From: Prochlorococcus sp. AG-432-D11
GTDB taxonomy: Bacteria; Cyanobacteriota; Cyanobacteriia; PCC-6307; Cyanobiaceae
Length of the DNA: 55,177 nt
Assembly: GCA_003212885.1 (NCBI GenBank)
Contig: QCOP01000003.1
Coordinates: forward strand, 1-55,177
Direction: 5' to 3'
Both the position numbers and the translations under genes were made by a program. The first letter of the stretch is position 1. Every line of letters begins with the position of its first letter. Below, piece after piece: positions 29,053-38,931 of the stretch. The notes beneath the pieces are model-generated. The model was not told the DNA's origin. It saw only the letters and a program-made list of their open reading frames with translations, and made no database searches.

Positions 29053-30456
29053 TTATTTATTATGGAGTGACCAGATTATATCTTTAAAATGATTCCCCCT
29101 TTCTTCAAAATTATTATATTGATCGAAGCTTGCACAGGCAGGAGAAAATAAAAGACTTTTAGAATTTGTGGAAGCTAAAGCTTTGATTGAAATTTCAACA
29201 GCTTGTTCAAGCGATCTTCTGCAATAAATAGTTCCTTTATATTTTGATTGTTTGATTTTTGTTGATAATTCTTTAGCACATTCGCCGAATAGTACTACGA
29301 CAGAAGTGCTCTTATTTATTTCTTCAATCCATTTTTTAGGATCTCCTTCCTTCAATTTACCACCAGCTATTAACACTATCGGTTTTTCAATCGCTTGAAG
29401 ACCTATCTCAGATGAATCAAAGTTAGTTGCTTTACTATCATTATAAATTTGTGCACCATGTATTTGCCCTAAGTCTTCAATTCTATGAGGTATAGAATTA
29501 AAACTTTTTAATGCATTTTTGATTACCAATGGTGTTAAGCCTATCCTTCTAGATGCAGCAACTACAAGCAATAAATTTTGCAAGTTATGGTTGCCAGGTA
29601 GTTTGAGTACAGTCGCACTAAATAGTTCTGTATTTTGCTCACATATATAGCCTCTTTCATTTATCCAAAAATCAATATTATGTTCACGATAAGAGAGACT
29701 ATTAGTACTGGTCCAGATACCTGGACTAAGTATTCTTCGGGATTTAAACAGATAATTGTCATCACCATTATAAATCCTTAACTCTGCATTATCTAGTAGT
29801 TTCTTTTTTATTAGAAAATAAGTTTCTAATGATTTATGGCGCTCTAAGTGGTCTGGAGTGAATGTAGTCCATATTCCAATTTTAGGGGAAATACTTTGTG
29901 AAGATTCAAGTTGGTAGCTACTTAATTCCACTACTAGCCAGTCAGGTGGCTCAAGATTTTTTTTGTAATTAATATTATGAGCAATTTCGCTTACTGAAGT
30001 CCCTATATTTCCTCCCATTGGAGCCTTTAATGGTGTCGACTGAAGGACATGATTAAGCATCCTAGTAACAGTTGTTTTTCCATTTGTACCAGTAATACCA
30101 ATCCATGGGATATTTTTGAGGCTTTGCCAAGCAATTTCCACCTCTCCTTTAATAGGGATGCCAAGCGTTTTCAGCTTTTGCAGAGTGGGATGATCTAATG
30201 GAATACCAGGGCTAATTACGATCAAATTAAGCTTGTCCAACCAAGGTTCAAAACTTTCAATTTCTAAAGGAGTTCCAAGTTTTACTTGTATTCCTAGCGC
30301 AATTAATTCTTGAGCCCTTTTAAGGAAATTAGCATTCTTATTTTGTTCAAAAAGTACAACTTCGCAGCCCTGAGAAAGAAGTAGTTTTGCTACTCCATTC
30401 CCTGAGGCTCCTAGACCTATGACTATTGAGAATGGTTTGTTTTTGGCGTTGTTCAA
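29053..30456 (-). CDS. murD: UDP-N-acetylmuramoylalanine--D-glutamate ligase
   Basis: GITGTNGKTTVTRML, HRIEDLGQIHGAQIYNDSKATNFDSSEIGLQA. Confidence 0.96.
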   Translation of the reverse strand: MNNAKNKPFSIVIGLGASGNGVAKLLLSQGCEVVLFEQNKNANFLKRAQELIALGIQVKLGTPLEIESFEPWLDKLNLIVISPGIPLDHPTLQKLKTLGIPIKGEVEIAWQSLKNIPWIGITGTNGKTTVTRMLNHVLQSTPLKAPMGGNIGTSVSEIAHNINYKKNLEPPDWLVVELSSYQLESSQSISPKIGIWTTFTPDHLERHKSLETYFLIKKKLLDNAELRIYNGDDNYLFKSRRILSPGIWTSTNSLSYREHNIDFWINERGYICEQNTELFSATVLKLPGNHNLQNLLLVVAASRRIGLTPLVIKNALKSFNSIPHRIEDLGQIHGAQIYNDSKATNFDSSEIGLQAIEKPIVLIAGGKLKEGDPKKWIEEINKSTSVVVLFGECAKELSTKIKQSKYKGTIYCRRSLEQAVEISIKALASTNSKSLLFSPACASFDQYNNFEERGNHFKDIIWSLHNK

Positions 30457-30462
30457 GATTAG

Positions 30463-30534
30463 TGGGCGATACTGGAATCGAACCAGTGACTCCTACCGTG
30501 TCAAGGTAGTGCTCTACCTCTGAGCTAATCGCCC
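30463..30534 (-). tRNA. tRNA-Val (anticodon GAC)
   Basis: Reverse strand gggcgattagctcagaggtagagcactaccttgacacggtaggagtcactggttcgattccagtatcgccca folds as a cloverleaf: 7-bp acceptor, TTCGATTC T-loop, anticodon loop TTGACAC. Confidence 0.95.
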
Positions 30535-30598
30535 ATTAGAGATCCATAATAAATGTATTTTTGAAAAATAAAAATGACAGGATGTTTTTAAAAAGATT

Positions 30599-31390
30599 TT
30601 ATTCTCGTATCAATTCTATTCTCCAACGTTCTTTCTTGGTCTTGCTTATTTTTAGAACTCTTAATATTCCACGATTTTCAAGCTGAATGGAATCTCCTTC
30701 CTTGATCTGATGACTTGGTTGAATCATTGGTTCCCAGTTCTTTTTGACCTTACCATCTTTAATTTTTTTATTTACTTTTGCTCTTGAGAGGCCAAAGCCC
30801 GCTGAGGCAATAGCATCTAGCCTTGTTGATGCTTCTGTTGTCGAAATTTTTTTTGGATATGCTCTTTGTGGAAATCTCAAATCCTTTAATTCTGATATTT
30901 TAAATCGGATTTTTATGTCTCTAATGTAGGTTGTATGCTGATCTAAACGATTTGCTACCTCAGGTGTGCAAACCAACTCTGCACCGCGATCACCTGTCAA
31001 CCAAATATCACCTAATTCCTCTATTAAAATGCCTTCAGCAATGATTTTTGTAATAAAGTCATTGATTGATGCCTTATCAAATAAAAAATTCCCTTCAATT
31101 TTTATACCTAATAAGGGCGAAGAAATTTGATGTAGTTGATCAATATTTTCAAAACTTCGTTGAAAATAAAATCTCTTTAATTCTGCTCGGGGATATCCCC
31201 CATCAGTAAATACATAAAGATCTTGGTAGGTTCCTAAAATTGGAAGTGCTTTTTCTGCTACTTGAGGAGATATAAAATTTGTCCACTTTGATTCCCATGT
31301 GTTTATAATCAACTCTGCTTGGTTAATTAGATTTTTATATTGCTCTTCATAATCCAATGGTTTCATATTGCTTTTTTTAGAACTTCTCAA
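30599..31390 (-). CDS. YlmH-like S4-domain RNA-binding protein (cyanobacterial photosystem II S4 protein family)
   Basis: YPRAELKRFYFQRS and C-terminal S4 domain ASTRLDAIASAGFGLSRAKVNKKIKDGKVKKNW. Confidence 0.88.
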   Translation of the reverse strand: MRSSKKSNMKPLDYEEQYKNLINQAELIINTWESKWTNFISPQVAEKALPILGTYQDLYVFTDGGYPRAELKRFYFQRSFENIDQLHQISSPLLGIKIEGNFLFDKASINDFITKIIAEGILIEELGDIWLTGDRGAELVCTPEVANRLDQHTTYIRDIKIRFKISELKDLRFPQRAYPKKISTTEASTRLDAIASAGFGLSRAKVNKKIKDGKVKKNWEPMIQPSHQIKEGDSIQLENRGILRVLKISKTKKERWRIELIRE

Positions 31391-31980
31391 AGTTCGCTAA
31401 ATCTGACTATTTCTGTTGGCTTGCTTTGGTTGATTTGAATCCAAGGAGGCTCTGCTTCAAAACTTGTTTCCAATAATAAAAGCCACTTACCTTTCTCATT
31501 AAGTTTTTTAAGTTTTTCAATATCTTTTTTGTAAGGGTTTACACTTCTTGAAGCGAAGAAACTTCCAAGGAAACCAGATATTAATCCTAAGATACCTCCT
31601 AAGATTAAATCTCCCAGTGCGCCAAGTCTAAACAAGCTAAATGTATTTAAATTAGTCATTCCTTCGAACGTTATACCTGCAATAAATCCAAAAGGCATTA
31701 GCCACATAGCCATACTTCGTTGGCGTTTTTGTTGAGATATTTGAGGATTAAGAATTTCGACATCACGCATTTTGGTTGCTTTAAGTTGATTCAGCATGCT
31801 GGGTGACTCATCATTTTTACCTTTGGTTTCCACCTGCCCAAAGATTTTTGAAGAGGTTGGTTCTATTAATGCGATTTGGGTAATTGCGGCTTTTGCTTCA
31901 GCAAGTGATGCAATTAGGAGTTGTGCTGACTGATTGTCTTTAAAGACGATTATGCAAATGGCCAATGTTGGTTGCCTCAA
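31387..31980 (-). CDS. Hypothetical membrane protein with glycine-zipper TM pair
   Basis: FGFIAGITFEGMTNLNTF ... GALGDLILGGILGLISGFLGSFFA; 4-nt overlap with downstream gene. Confidence 0.75.
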   Translation of the reverse strand: MRQPTLAICIIVFKDNQSAQLLIASLAEAKAAITQIALIEPTSSKIFGQVETKGKNDESPSMLNQLKATKMRDVEILNPQISQQKRQRSMAMWLMPFGFIAGITFEGMTNLNTFSLFRLGALGDLILGGILGLISGFLGSFFASRSVNPYKKDIEKLKKLNEKGKWLLLLETSFEAEPPWIQINQSKPTEIVRFSEL

Positions 31981-32070
31981 TTGTGTAAATTCTGACCCTT
32001 CGAGACAGAAATCTGTTTAAAAACGTTTTGATCATTAAAGTTTAGGAAACATTAGGTGCGAATTAATTAA

Positions 32071-33657
32071 ATGACAAAAGTCCTAGTTTCTGATCCTATT
32101 GATCAGTCTGGTGTGGATATTCTTAGTCAGGTTGCTCAAGTTGACCAAAAAGTAGGGTTAAGCAATGAGGAGTTGATAAGCATTATTGGTAATTATGAAG
32201 CATTGATGATCAGATCTGGAACACAAGTAACTGCAGATGTTATATCTGCTGCAAATCGTCTTAGAATAATTGGTAGGGCGGGAGTAGGTGTAGATAATGT
32301 AGATGTGCCGGAGGCGACAAAAAGGGGAGTTCTTGTTGTGAACTCACCAGGGGGCAATACTATTGCTGCTGCAGAGCATGCACTAGCTATGTTGTTGTCG
32401 TTATCACGAAATATTCCTCAAGCCCATGCAAGTACAATCTCGGGAGGTTGGGAAAGAAAGAAATTCGTAGGCAATGAACTTTTTCAAAAGATCTTAGGAG
32501 TAGTGGGATTGGGAAAAATTGGATCTCACGTTGCAAAAGTTGCAAATGCTATGGGCATGAATGTAATTGCTTATGACCCTTTTGTTTCTTCTGAAAGAGC
32601 CCAGCAAATGAAGGTTCATTTGACTACGATTGAAGACCTTTTTCGTCAGGCTGACTATATTTCTTTGCACCTCCCTAGAACGCAAGATACTGAAAATCTA
32701 GTTAATGCAGAATTACTTGCTTCAATGAAGTCTTCAGCTCGTTTAGTAAATTGTGCTAGAGGAGGAATTATTGAAGAAGATGCTCTAGCAGAAGCTTTAA
32801 CAAAAGGAGTTATTCAAGGAGCTGCATTAGATGTCTTTGCTAGTGAACCTTTGAGTAGTTCATCTGCTTTGTTGCAAGTGAAGAGCGGTTTGATTCTCAC
32901 TCCTCACCTTGGTGCTTCTACAAAAGAAGCTCAGAAGAATGTAGCGCTAGATGTAGCTGAGCAAATAAGAGATGTTTTGTTAGGTCTGCCGGCTCGAAGT
33001 GCTGTAAATATTCCTGGATTAAGTGCTGAAATAATGGATAGCCTCAAGCCGCATCTTCAGTTGGCGGAAACTCTGGGTTTATTATGTGATCAAATTCTTG
33101 GCGGCAAAATACAGAAAATTGAAGTTAGATTAAGAGGAGAATTTGCCAATCATCCCTCTCAGCCGCTCGTTGTTGCTACCCTCAAGGGGCTTTTGTCTAG
33201 TGCATTAGGTAATAGTATTAATTATGTTAATGCCTCCTTGGAGGCAAAGGCTAGGGGAATAAATGTAATTGAATTAAAGGATGATCCTCTTAAGGAGTTT
33301 GCAGAAGGGTCTCTGCATCTCACATCTTATGGCGATAATGGAAGTATCAGTATTACTGGGACTGTTTTTGCAGATGGAGATTTGAGGATTACAAGTATTG
33401 ATGAATTCCCTGTAAATGTATCTCCAAGCAGGCATATGCTTTTTACCAGACATAGAGATATGCCTGGCATAATTGGCAAGTTGGGTTCATTATTAGGGGA
33501 GCACAATGTCAACATTGCTTCTATGCAAGTTGGCCGTAGGATTGTTCGAGGAGAAGCTGTAATGGTTTTAAGTATTGATGATCCAATCCCCGACGCACTT
33601 TTGGTTTCAATACTTCAAGTTCAAGGCATTAATAAAGCTCATCCAGTTACTTTGTGA
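32071..33657 (+). CDS. serA: D-3-phosphoglycerate dehydrogenase
   Basis: GRAGVGVDNVDVPEAT, GVVGLGKIGSHVAKVA, C-terminal ACT domain MPGIIGKLGSLLGEHNVNIASMQVGR. Confidence 0.97.
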   Translation: MTKVLVSDPIDQSGVDILSQVAQVDQKVGLSNEELISIIGNYEALMIRSGTQVTADVISAANRLRIIGRAGVGVDNVDVPEATKRGVLVVNSPGGNTIAAAEHALAMLLSLSRNIPQAHASTISGGWERKKFVGNELFQKILGVVGLGKIGSHVAKVANAMGMNVIAYDPFVSSERAQQMKVHLTTIEDLFRQADYISLHLPRTQDTENLVNAELLASMKSSARLVNCARGGIIEEDALAEALTKGVIQGAALDVFASEPLSSSSALLQVKSGLILTPHLGASTKEAQKNVALDVAEQIRDVLLGLPARSAVNIPGLSAEIMDSLKPHLQLAETLGLLCDQILGGKIQKIEVRLRGEFANHPSQPLVVATLKGLLSSALGNSINYVNASLEAKARGINVIELKDDPLKEFAEGSLHLTSYGDNGSISITGTVFADGDLRITSIDEFPVNVSPSRHMLFTRHRDMPGIIGKLGSLLGEHNVNIASMQVGRRIVRGEAVMVLSIDDPIPDALLVSILQVQGINKAHPVTL

Positions 33658-34577
33658 AATTGAATCAAGCAGACTTGTGGTGGAAACTAGAATGGTCAAT
33701 TAATTCTGTCCTGGAAGAATCAATCATTTGGCGTTTAGAGAGCCTAGGCATTTTTCGATTCGCATTTATTTCCGCTCAAGATGATCAACTTAATTCAACT
33801 CTTAATGCTTGGTTGCCAGTTATTGAATGGAATCAAGTTGATCGAGATGTATTAGTTCAGTCTCTTATTGCTTTGACTGAGGTATTTTACCTATTTCCTG
33901 AGGCTCCCATTTGGGAAAAAGTAAAATCTGAAGATTGGAGTAAAACTTGGAAAAAATTTTGGAAACCTGATCCCGTTGGCGACAAGCTTTTGATTCTTCC
34001 TGAATGGCTAGATGTCCCTAAAGAGTTTGTTGGTAGAAAAATACTTAGGATTGACCCTGGGAGCGCTTTTGGAACAGGGAGTCATCCGTCTACTCGTTTG
34101 TGCTTGGAGGTACTTCAGCAAATTTCTTTGCGTGATTGTATGGTTGCTGATATTGGATGTGGAAGTGGAATCTTGGGGTTAAGTTCACTTTTGTTTGGTG
34201 CTAGGAAAGTGTTTGCTGTGGATATTGATCATTTATCTGTTTTAGCTTCAAGGCAAAATGCATCGCTTAACAATTTAGATCAAGGAGATTTAGTTGTTTC
34301 CTTAGGGTCGCATGAAGTCTTAGAAAGAGATTTAGATGGGGAAATGGTTGACGTGGTTTTTTGCAATATTCTTGCGCCTGTAATTAAGCTTTTGATCCCA
34401 GAGTTCTCAACTTTTTTATCTTCAAAAGGGGATATTTTTCTCAGTGGTTTATTGGTTTCGCAAGTCGATGAAATTAATTTGTTTTTAAATGAGCACGGAT
34501 GGGAACCTATAAAAATAAATGATCATGAGAAATGGGCGTTAATTCACGCAAAGGGAAAGCCATCAGCTATTCATTGA
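33654..34577 (+). CDS. prmA: Ribosomal protein L11 methyltransferase
   Basis: DPGSAFGTGSHPSTRLCLE, VADIGCGSGILGLSSLLFGARKVFAVDID, VVFCNILAPVI. Confidence 0.95.
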   Translation: MKLNQADLWWKLEWSINSVLEESIIWRLESLGIFRFAFISAQDDQLNSTLNAWLPVIEWNQVDRDVLVQSLIALTEVFYLFPEAPIWEKVKSEDWSKTWKKFWKPDPVGDKLLILPEWLDVPKEFVGRKILRIDPGSAFGTGSHPSTRLCLEVLQQISLRDCMVADIGCGSGILGLSSLLFGARKVFAVDIDHLSVLASRQNASLNNLDQGDLVVSLGSHEVLERDLDGEMVDVVFCNILAPVIKLLIPEFSTFLSSKGDIFLSGLLVSQVDEINLFLNEHGWEPIKINDHEKWALIHAKGKPSAIH

Positions 34578-34680
34578 TTAGTATTATTTATATATCGACC
34601 TCTCTTTGATTGTTTTTATGAGTTTTTTCTTATCGATGAGTATTTTTTTGCGCTGAAATGGTGTAAAAAGGTTTCGTTAA

Positions 34681-34698
34681 AGGTAAAATTTTTTACCT
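34681..34698. promoter_or_regulatory. 8-2-8 dyad-symmetric element upstream of ferredoxin gene (possible operator)
   Basis: AGGTAAAA-tt-TTTTACCT, 34 nt before the ATG. Confidence 0.35.
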
Positions 34699-34731
34699 CC
34701 CTTTTTAACTCAGTTCCTTTTTTAATATCAC

Positions 34732-35031
34732 ATGGCTTCCTACAAGGTCACTCTCGTTAGCGAAAGCGAGGGTCTTAATCAGACAATAGAAGTACCTGAT
34801 GATCAGTACATTCTTGATGCAGCTGAAGAACAGGGTATTGATCTTCCCTACTCATGTAGGGCTGGTGCTTGTTCAACCTGTGCTGGGAAAATCACTTCAG
34901 GAAGTGTTGATCAGTCAGATCAAAGCTTCTTAGATGATGATCAACTTGAAGCCGGTTTTGTTTTAACTTGTGTTGCTTACCCCACTTCAGACGTAACTAT
35001 CACTACTCATGCTGAGGAAGAACTTTACTAA
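34732..35031 (+). CDS. petF: Plant-type [2Fe-2S] ferredoxin
   Basis: [48 protein letters not shown]. Confidence 0.95.
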   Translation: MASYKVTLVSESEGLNQTIEVPDDQYILDAAEEQGIDLPYSCRAGACSTCAGKITSGSVDQSDQSFLDDDQLEAGFVLTCVAYPTSDVTITTHAEEELY

Positions 35032-35088
35032 TTTAAGTTTTTCGCTTTAAGTTTATTTAGGTTCCTCTTGCAAATAGGAAGCTAATCC

Positions 35089-35114
35089 GCCACCCTAAAT
35101 GGGTGGCTTTTTTG
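35089..35114 (+). terminator. Rho-independent terminator after ferredoxin gene
   Basis: GCCACCC-taaat-GGGTGGC followed by TTTTTTT. Confidence 0.9.
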
Positions 35115-35170
35115 TCATTATTTTTTGATTTTTGGGTGTTTGTATTTTGAATGCCAACAATATTGTCTCA

Positions 35171-35536
35171 ATGATGGAACATGGAAGCGTCCATTGCAGC
35201 GAGGGCGGTCACTTTAGCTTTCGAATAGTAGGTCCATGTTGCAGACTCTATGATCGTGAAGAGCTGCCATGGCCTTGCTCTCGCTTGGCTTGGAGAAGTA
35301 AAGAGCCTAGTTGGAGGAGAATAGGATGCCGATTTGTTCCAGATATGGCTGCTAGAAAGTGTCCATCTTATTCTGTGGAGATTATTCAGCCTGGATCAAA
35401 GCCTATTCCAACAGTATTGACTTTGTTCTCTAGAAGATTTGCACCTTTAATGCAGGAATGGTGGTATAGCAGACATCCTAGCTCTAGAAGTAAATTTAAC
35501 TTGAGCCCCCCAGAATTGATTCCAGGATCAATTTAG
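35171..35536 (+). CDS. Hypothetical cyanobacterial protein (121 aa)
   Basis: ATG at 35171 (MMEHGSVHCSEGGHFSFRIVGPCCRLYDREELPWPCSRLAW...); Cys/Trp-rich. Confidence 0.7.
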   Translation: MMEHGSVHCSEGGHFSFRIVGPCCRLYDREELPWPCSRLAWRSKEPSWRRIGCRFVPDMAARKCPSYSVEIIQPGSKPIPTVLTLFSRRFAPLMQEWWYSRHPSSRSKFNLSPPELIPGSI

Positions 35537-35664
35537 AAGTCTTAAGAAATGCTTTTTCTTGTTTCTAAAAATAAATAGAGATGAAGATATTTGGCTTCAT
35601 TAGCATTTAAGGTTTTCTACCTGGACTTTTGCTGAGATACTTTTTAAACATTCTGAATTTTTGA

Positions 35665-35859
35665 ATGAATTTCGATTATCACGCAGTTGCATCAATTTTG
35701 CATGCAGCAATACCTTTAGCTGCTGGAGCCGCTGGGGTTGGATATTACATTATGCGCTCCAAAGGAACTGGATTTGGAACAGCTCATTTGCTAGTTGGTG
35801 TTCCTATGTTTGCAATCGGTGGAGCTGCAGCAGTCTTTTATTACATAACTGCTCCATAA
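35665..35859 (+). CDS. Small membrane protein (64 aa)
   Basis: MNFDYHAVASILHAAIPLAAGAAGVGYYIMRSKGTGFGTAHLLVGVPMFAIGGAAAVFYYITAP; two TM segments. Confidence 0.8.
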   Translation: MNFDYHAVASILHAAIPLAAGAAGVGYYIMRSKGTGFGTAHLLVGVPMFAIGGAAAVFYYITAP

Positions 35860-35876
35860 CTCCAAAATTAATTATC

Positions 35877-35929
35877 AAAAAAAGCCCAAAGGAAGAAGGA
35901 AGTGCAATCCTTAGTCCTTTGGGCTTTTT
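35877..35929. terminator. Bidirectional-type intrinsic terminator between convergent genes
   Basis: AAAAAGCCCAAAGGA ... TCCTTTGGGCTTTTT. Confidence 0.9.
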
Positions 35930-35957
35930 GATTCCTTATTCTAAGAAAAGTTATTTG

Positions 35958-36548
35958 CTACCCACCTACTCCAGGGTTGAATTTGTTTTCTCCCTTAGAG
36001 GCAGGAACGTAGCTTTGATTTACATCGCTGCACTGAAGACTTTCAGCTGTAACGCCTGTAGCTCTCTCGCAAAGAGATTTAACTTGAGGAAGATCAAGTA
36101 CAGCATTAGTAAAGTCTGTGCCATCAATGGTTGCACCATTGAAAACACTTTTTAATAGCTCAGCACCACTAAAATTCGCGTTTGTTAAATCAGCATTATC
36201 AAAGCGAGTGGCATAAGCAATTACATTTGAAAGGTTTGCACCAGTCAGATTTGCATTTTTTAGACTTGAAACGCTGAAATAAGAGCCACTTAGATCAGCC
36301 TCTCCCAAATCCTTTCCTGAAAGGTCATATTTGACGTATTCAGTGTTTTGTAGGCTTTGTCCGCGAAGACTTGTATCAAGGACATCCACAGAAGATGGAT
36401 CACTTGGATATAGAGCACCTACGGAAATTGGACTGATGGTAAGGCCAAGTATTACTGGAATCAAGATCAGTAATCTTGAAAAAGAACGTTTCAAGGAGGA
36501 AATAAAAGAGGCCATTGAATACAACAGATACTTACGGAACAACCGCAC
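35958..36548 (-). CDS. Pentapeptide-repeat protein with signal sequence
   Basis: DLGEADLSGSYFSVSSLKNANLTGANLSNVIAYATRFDNADLTNANFSGAELLKSVF. Confidence 0.9.
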   Translation of the reverse strand: MRLFRKYLLYSMASFISSLKRSFSRLLILIPVILGLTISPISVGALYPSDPSSVDVLDTSLRGQSLQNTEYVKYDLSGKDLGEADLSGSYFSVSSLKNANLTGANLSNVIAYATRFDNADLTNANFSGAELLKSVFNGATIDGTDFTNAVLDLPQVKSLCERATGVTAESLQCSDVNQSYVPASKGENKFNPGVGG

Positions 36549-36582
36549 GAGGCCATTCTTTCATGATCTGGCATTTCTTCGA

Positions 36583-37545
36583 CTAGGTATCACGAACTGT
36601 TGCAGGGTTTTGTACATTAATTTTTAAAAAGTCTCGAGCTAAGAGGGTATTTGGAAAAATTTCTTGGGCTTCTTGTAATAGATCTTCTGCTGTTAATCGA
36701 TTGCCAGGAGCATATCTAGGACTCAAATGAGTCAAAACTAATTTTTTTACAGATGCTTTTGCAGCTGTTTCTGCAGCCATAATCGATGTTGAGTGTTTTC
36801 TTTGATAGGCCATTCCCACGTCTTCATTAGCAAACGTTGCCTCATGTATTAATAAATCTGCGCCTTTTGAAAGCTTTATGGCGGATTCCGAATACATTGT
36901 GTCGGTGCAATATACAAAACTGGCACCAGATCGTTCTGGGCCACAAAAGTCATTCCCATCAAATATACGTCCGTCTTTTAATTGAACTTTTTTCCCATTT
37001 TGAAGTTCAGCGTAAATTGGGCCAGGTGGTATTTTTAAAGACCTAGCTTTTTCGATATCAAAACGACCTGGTTTAGGCTTTTGATCAACCCGATAGGCAA
37101 AGGAAGGAATTCTGTGGATAAGAGGAATACAAGTAACAATAAATTCTTCGTCCTCAAAAATAGGTAAGCCTTCCTCAGCGGCTTGTTCAACAGAATGTAT
37201 GTTAATTGGATATGAAATACGACTGGAACTAGTGCGAAGAATACCTGCTAAATAATCTTCTAGAGGTTTGGGACCATAAAGATCTATACCACTTGTATTT
37301 CCTGCTAAACCTAGGCTGGCTAGAAGGCCCGGAAGACCAAAAACATGATCTCCATGCATATGTGTGATGAAGATTCTTCTGAGCTGAGAGGAGCGTAATT
37401 CGCTTTTAATGAATTGATGTTGTGTCCCCTCTCCGCAATCAAATAGCCATAATTGAGCCCTTTGGGGAAGGCGTAATGCTAGAGAGGATACATTCCTGCT
37501 TTTAGTTGGAATTCCTGAACTTGTCCCAAGAAAAGTGATTTGCAC
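36583..37545 (-). CDS. rnz: Ribonuclease Z
   Basis: [53 protein letters not shown]. Confidence 0.95.
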   Translation of the reverse strand: MQITFLGTSSGIPTKSRNVSSLALRLPQRAQLWLFDCGEGTQHQFIKSELRSSQLRRIFITHMHGDHVFGLPGLLASLGLAGNTSGIDLYGPKPLEDYLAGILRTSSSRISYPINIHSVEQAAEEGLPIFEDEEFIVTCIPLIHRIPSFAYRVDQKPKPGRFDIEKARSLKIPPGPIYAELQNGKKVQLKDGRIFDGNDFCGPERSGASFVYCTDTMYSESAIKLSKGADLLIHEATFANEDVGMAYQRKHSTSIMAAETAAKASVKKLVLTHLSPRYAPGNRLTAEDLLQEAQEIFPNTLLARDFLKINVQNPATVRDT

Positions 37546-37658
37546 TTTGTTGTCACTCAGTATTTATAGGCCTGACATTTCAAAGTCTGACCATATTTTT
37601 GTGAAGTGTCTCCTAGAAAAATTAGATTTATTAGAAGATTCTAAGAAAGCTAAAACTA

Positions 37659-38930
37659 TTGTATAGGTACAAATCTCTACTTTTACTTGCTCTTCCTTTG
37701 ATCACTGTTCATACAATTGCTTTTGGAAGAGGTCAGAAAGAGCCTATTGTCCGTGTTTTAATTTCGTACCGCCAAGAAGTTTCTTTAAGGGCCGATAAGG
37801 AAATACCTTTAGTGGTACGAGGTATTGATTCAAGAAAAAAGAGCCTCTCTTCTCTAAAAATTAAGATTGAGAATGGAAGGGTGAGAGTAACAGAAAATAA
37901 TAAGATTGGAAATACGTTTAGTGTTCCCACTAATAAAAAGATCCAAATCTCTTCGAGAGACACCAGAGGCATTTGGTTTAATAATAAAAGAAGATATAGG
38001 GGACTGCTGATTATTGATATTGTTGGGAATAATTTGAGAGTTATTAACCATTTGCCAGTAGAGAATTATTTAAAAAGTGTGGTTGGTAGCGAAATGCCAA
38101 AAACATTTTCTCTAGAGGCCCTTAAAGCACAGGCTGTAGCAGCTAGAACTTATTGTTTAAATCAGCTAAAGAAAAAAAAATATTATGATCTTAATGCTAG
38201 CGAATCAGATCAAGCTTATCTTGGTATTGAAGCTGAGACACCGAGAATTATTCAAGCTGTTAATTCAACGAGGTCCTTGGTAATTCTATATAAAGGAAGA
38301 TTAATAGATGCTGTTTTTCATAGTAGCTCTGGAGGAAAAACAGAAGATAGTAAATGGGTTTGGAAAGAGAGAAGTTACCTTAAAAGTGTAAGAGATTTTG
38401 ATCAAGCTAGTCCAAACTTTAATTGGCGAAAAAGTTTTAATTCTGAGCAATTAAAAATTATATTTCCTGAAACAGGTGGAGTAAACAAGATTGATGTTTT
38501 ATCTAGAAGCACATCCGGTAGGGTTTTAAAGACTAAGCTTTATGGACCAATAGGTCATATTATTATTTCCGGCAAATCTTTTCGTAAGAGAATGGGGCTT
38601 AAAAGCACTTTGTTTGATTTCAAAATGTCTAGAATTAATGAACAGAAATCAACATCTAATAATTATATTTTGACTGATAATATAAGTATAAATTTATTAT
38701 CCTCTATTGAGGATCCTATTAATCATTTTTTAAAGACAAATCCTCCTCCTTTGCCATTAATTCCTTCTAATAATTTTTTAATTATCCAAGGTTCTGGTGC
38801 TGGGCATGGAGTTGGCATGAGTCAATGGGGGGCAAATGCATTAGCTGAACGAGGAAGTAAGTTTAAATCGATTTTAAAATATTACTATAAGGGTGTAAAT
38901 ATTGGCCCATACAATGCTTCCGTTCATTGA
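37659..38930 (+). CDS. SpoIID/LytB domain protein
   Basis: YLKSVVGSEMPKTFSLEALKAQAVAARTYCL, FHSSSGGKTEDSKWVW, GSGAGHGVGMSQWGANALAERG. Confidence 0.93.
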   Translation: MYRYKSLLLLALPLITVHTIAFGRGQKEPIVRVLISYRQEVSLRADKEIPLVVRGIDSRKKSLSSLKIKIENGRVRVTENNKIGNTFSVPTNKKIQISSRDTRGIWFNNKRRYRGLLIIDIVGNNLRVINHLPVENYLKSVVGSEMPKTFSLEALKAQAVAARTYCLNQLKKKKYYDLNASESDQAYLGIEAETPRIIQAVNSTRSLVILYKGRLIDAVFHSSSGGKTEDSKWVWKERSYLKSVRDFDQASPNFNWRKSFNSEQLKIIFPETGGVNKIDVLSRSTSGRVLKTKLYGPIGHIIISGKSFRKRMGLKSTLFDFKMSRINEQKSTSNNYILTDNISINLLSSIEDPINHFLKTNPPPLPLIPSNNFLIIQGSGAGHGVGMSQWGANALAERGSKFKSILKYYYKGVNIGPYNASVH

Positions 38931-38931
38931 A

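Noticed and set aside
34675-34700. Considered as an intrinsic terminator for prmA
   Set aside because: Stem is almost all A/T with a 2-nt loop and no proper T-tract; listed only as a possible regulatory dyad
35661-36155. 164-aa ORF MNEFRLSRSCINFACSN... overlapping the small membrane protein and pentapeptide gene
   Set aside because: Same region encodes the more plausible 64-aa membrane protein (35665..35859) in another frame; this ORF reads through the terminator and antisense to the pentapeptide-repeat gene
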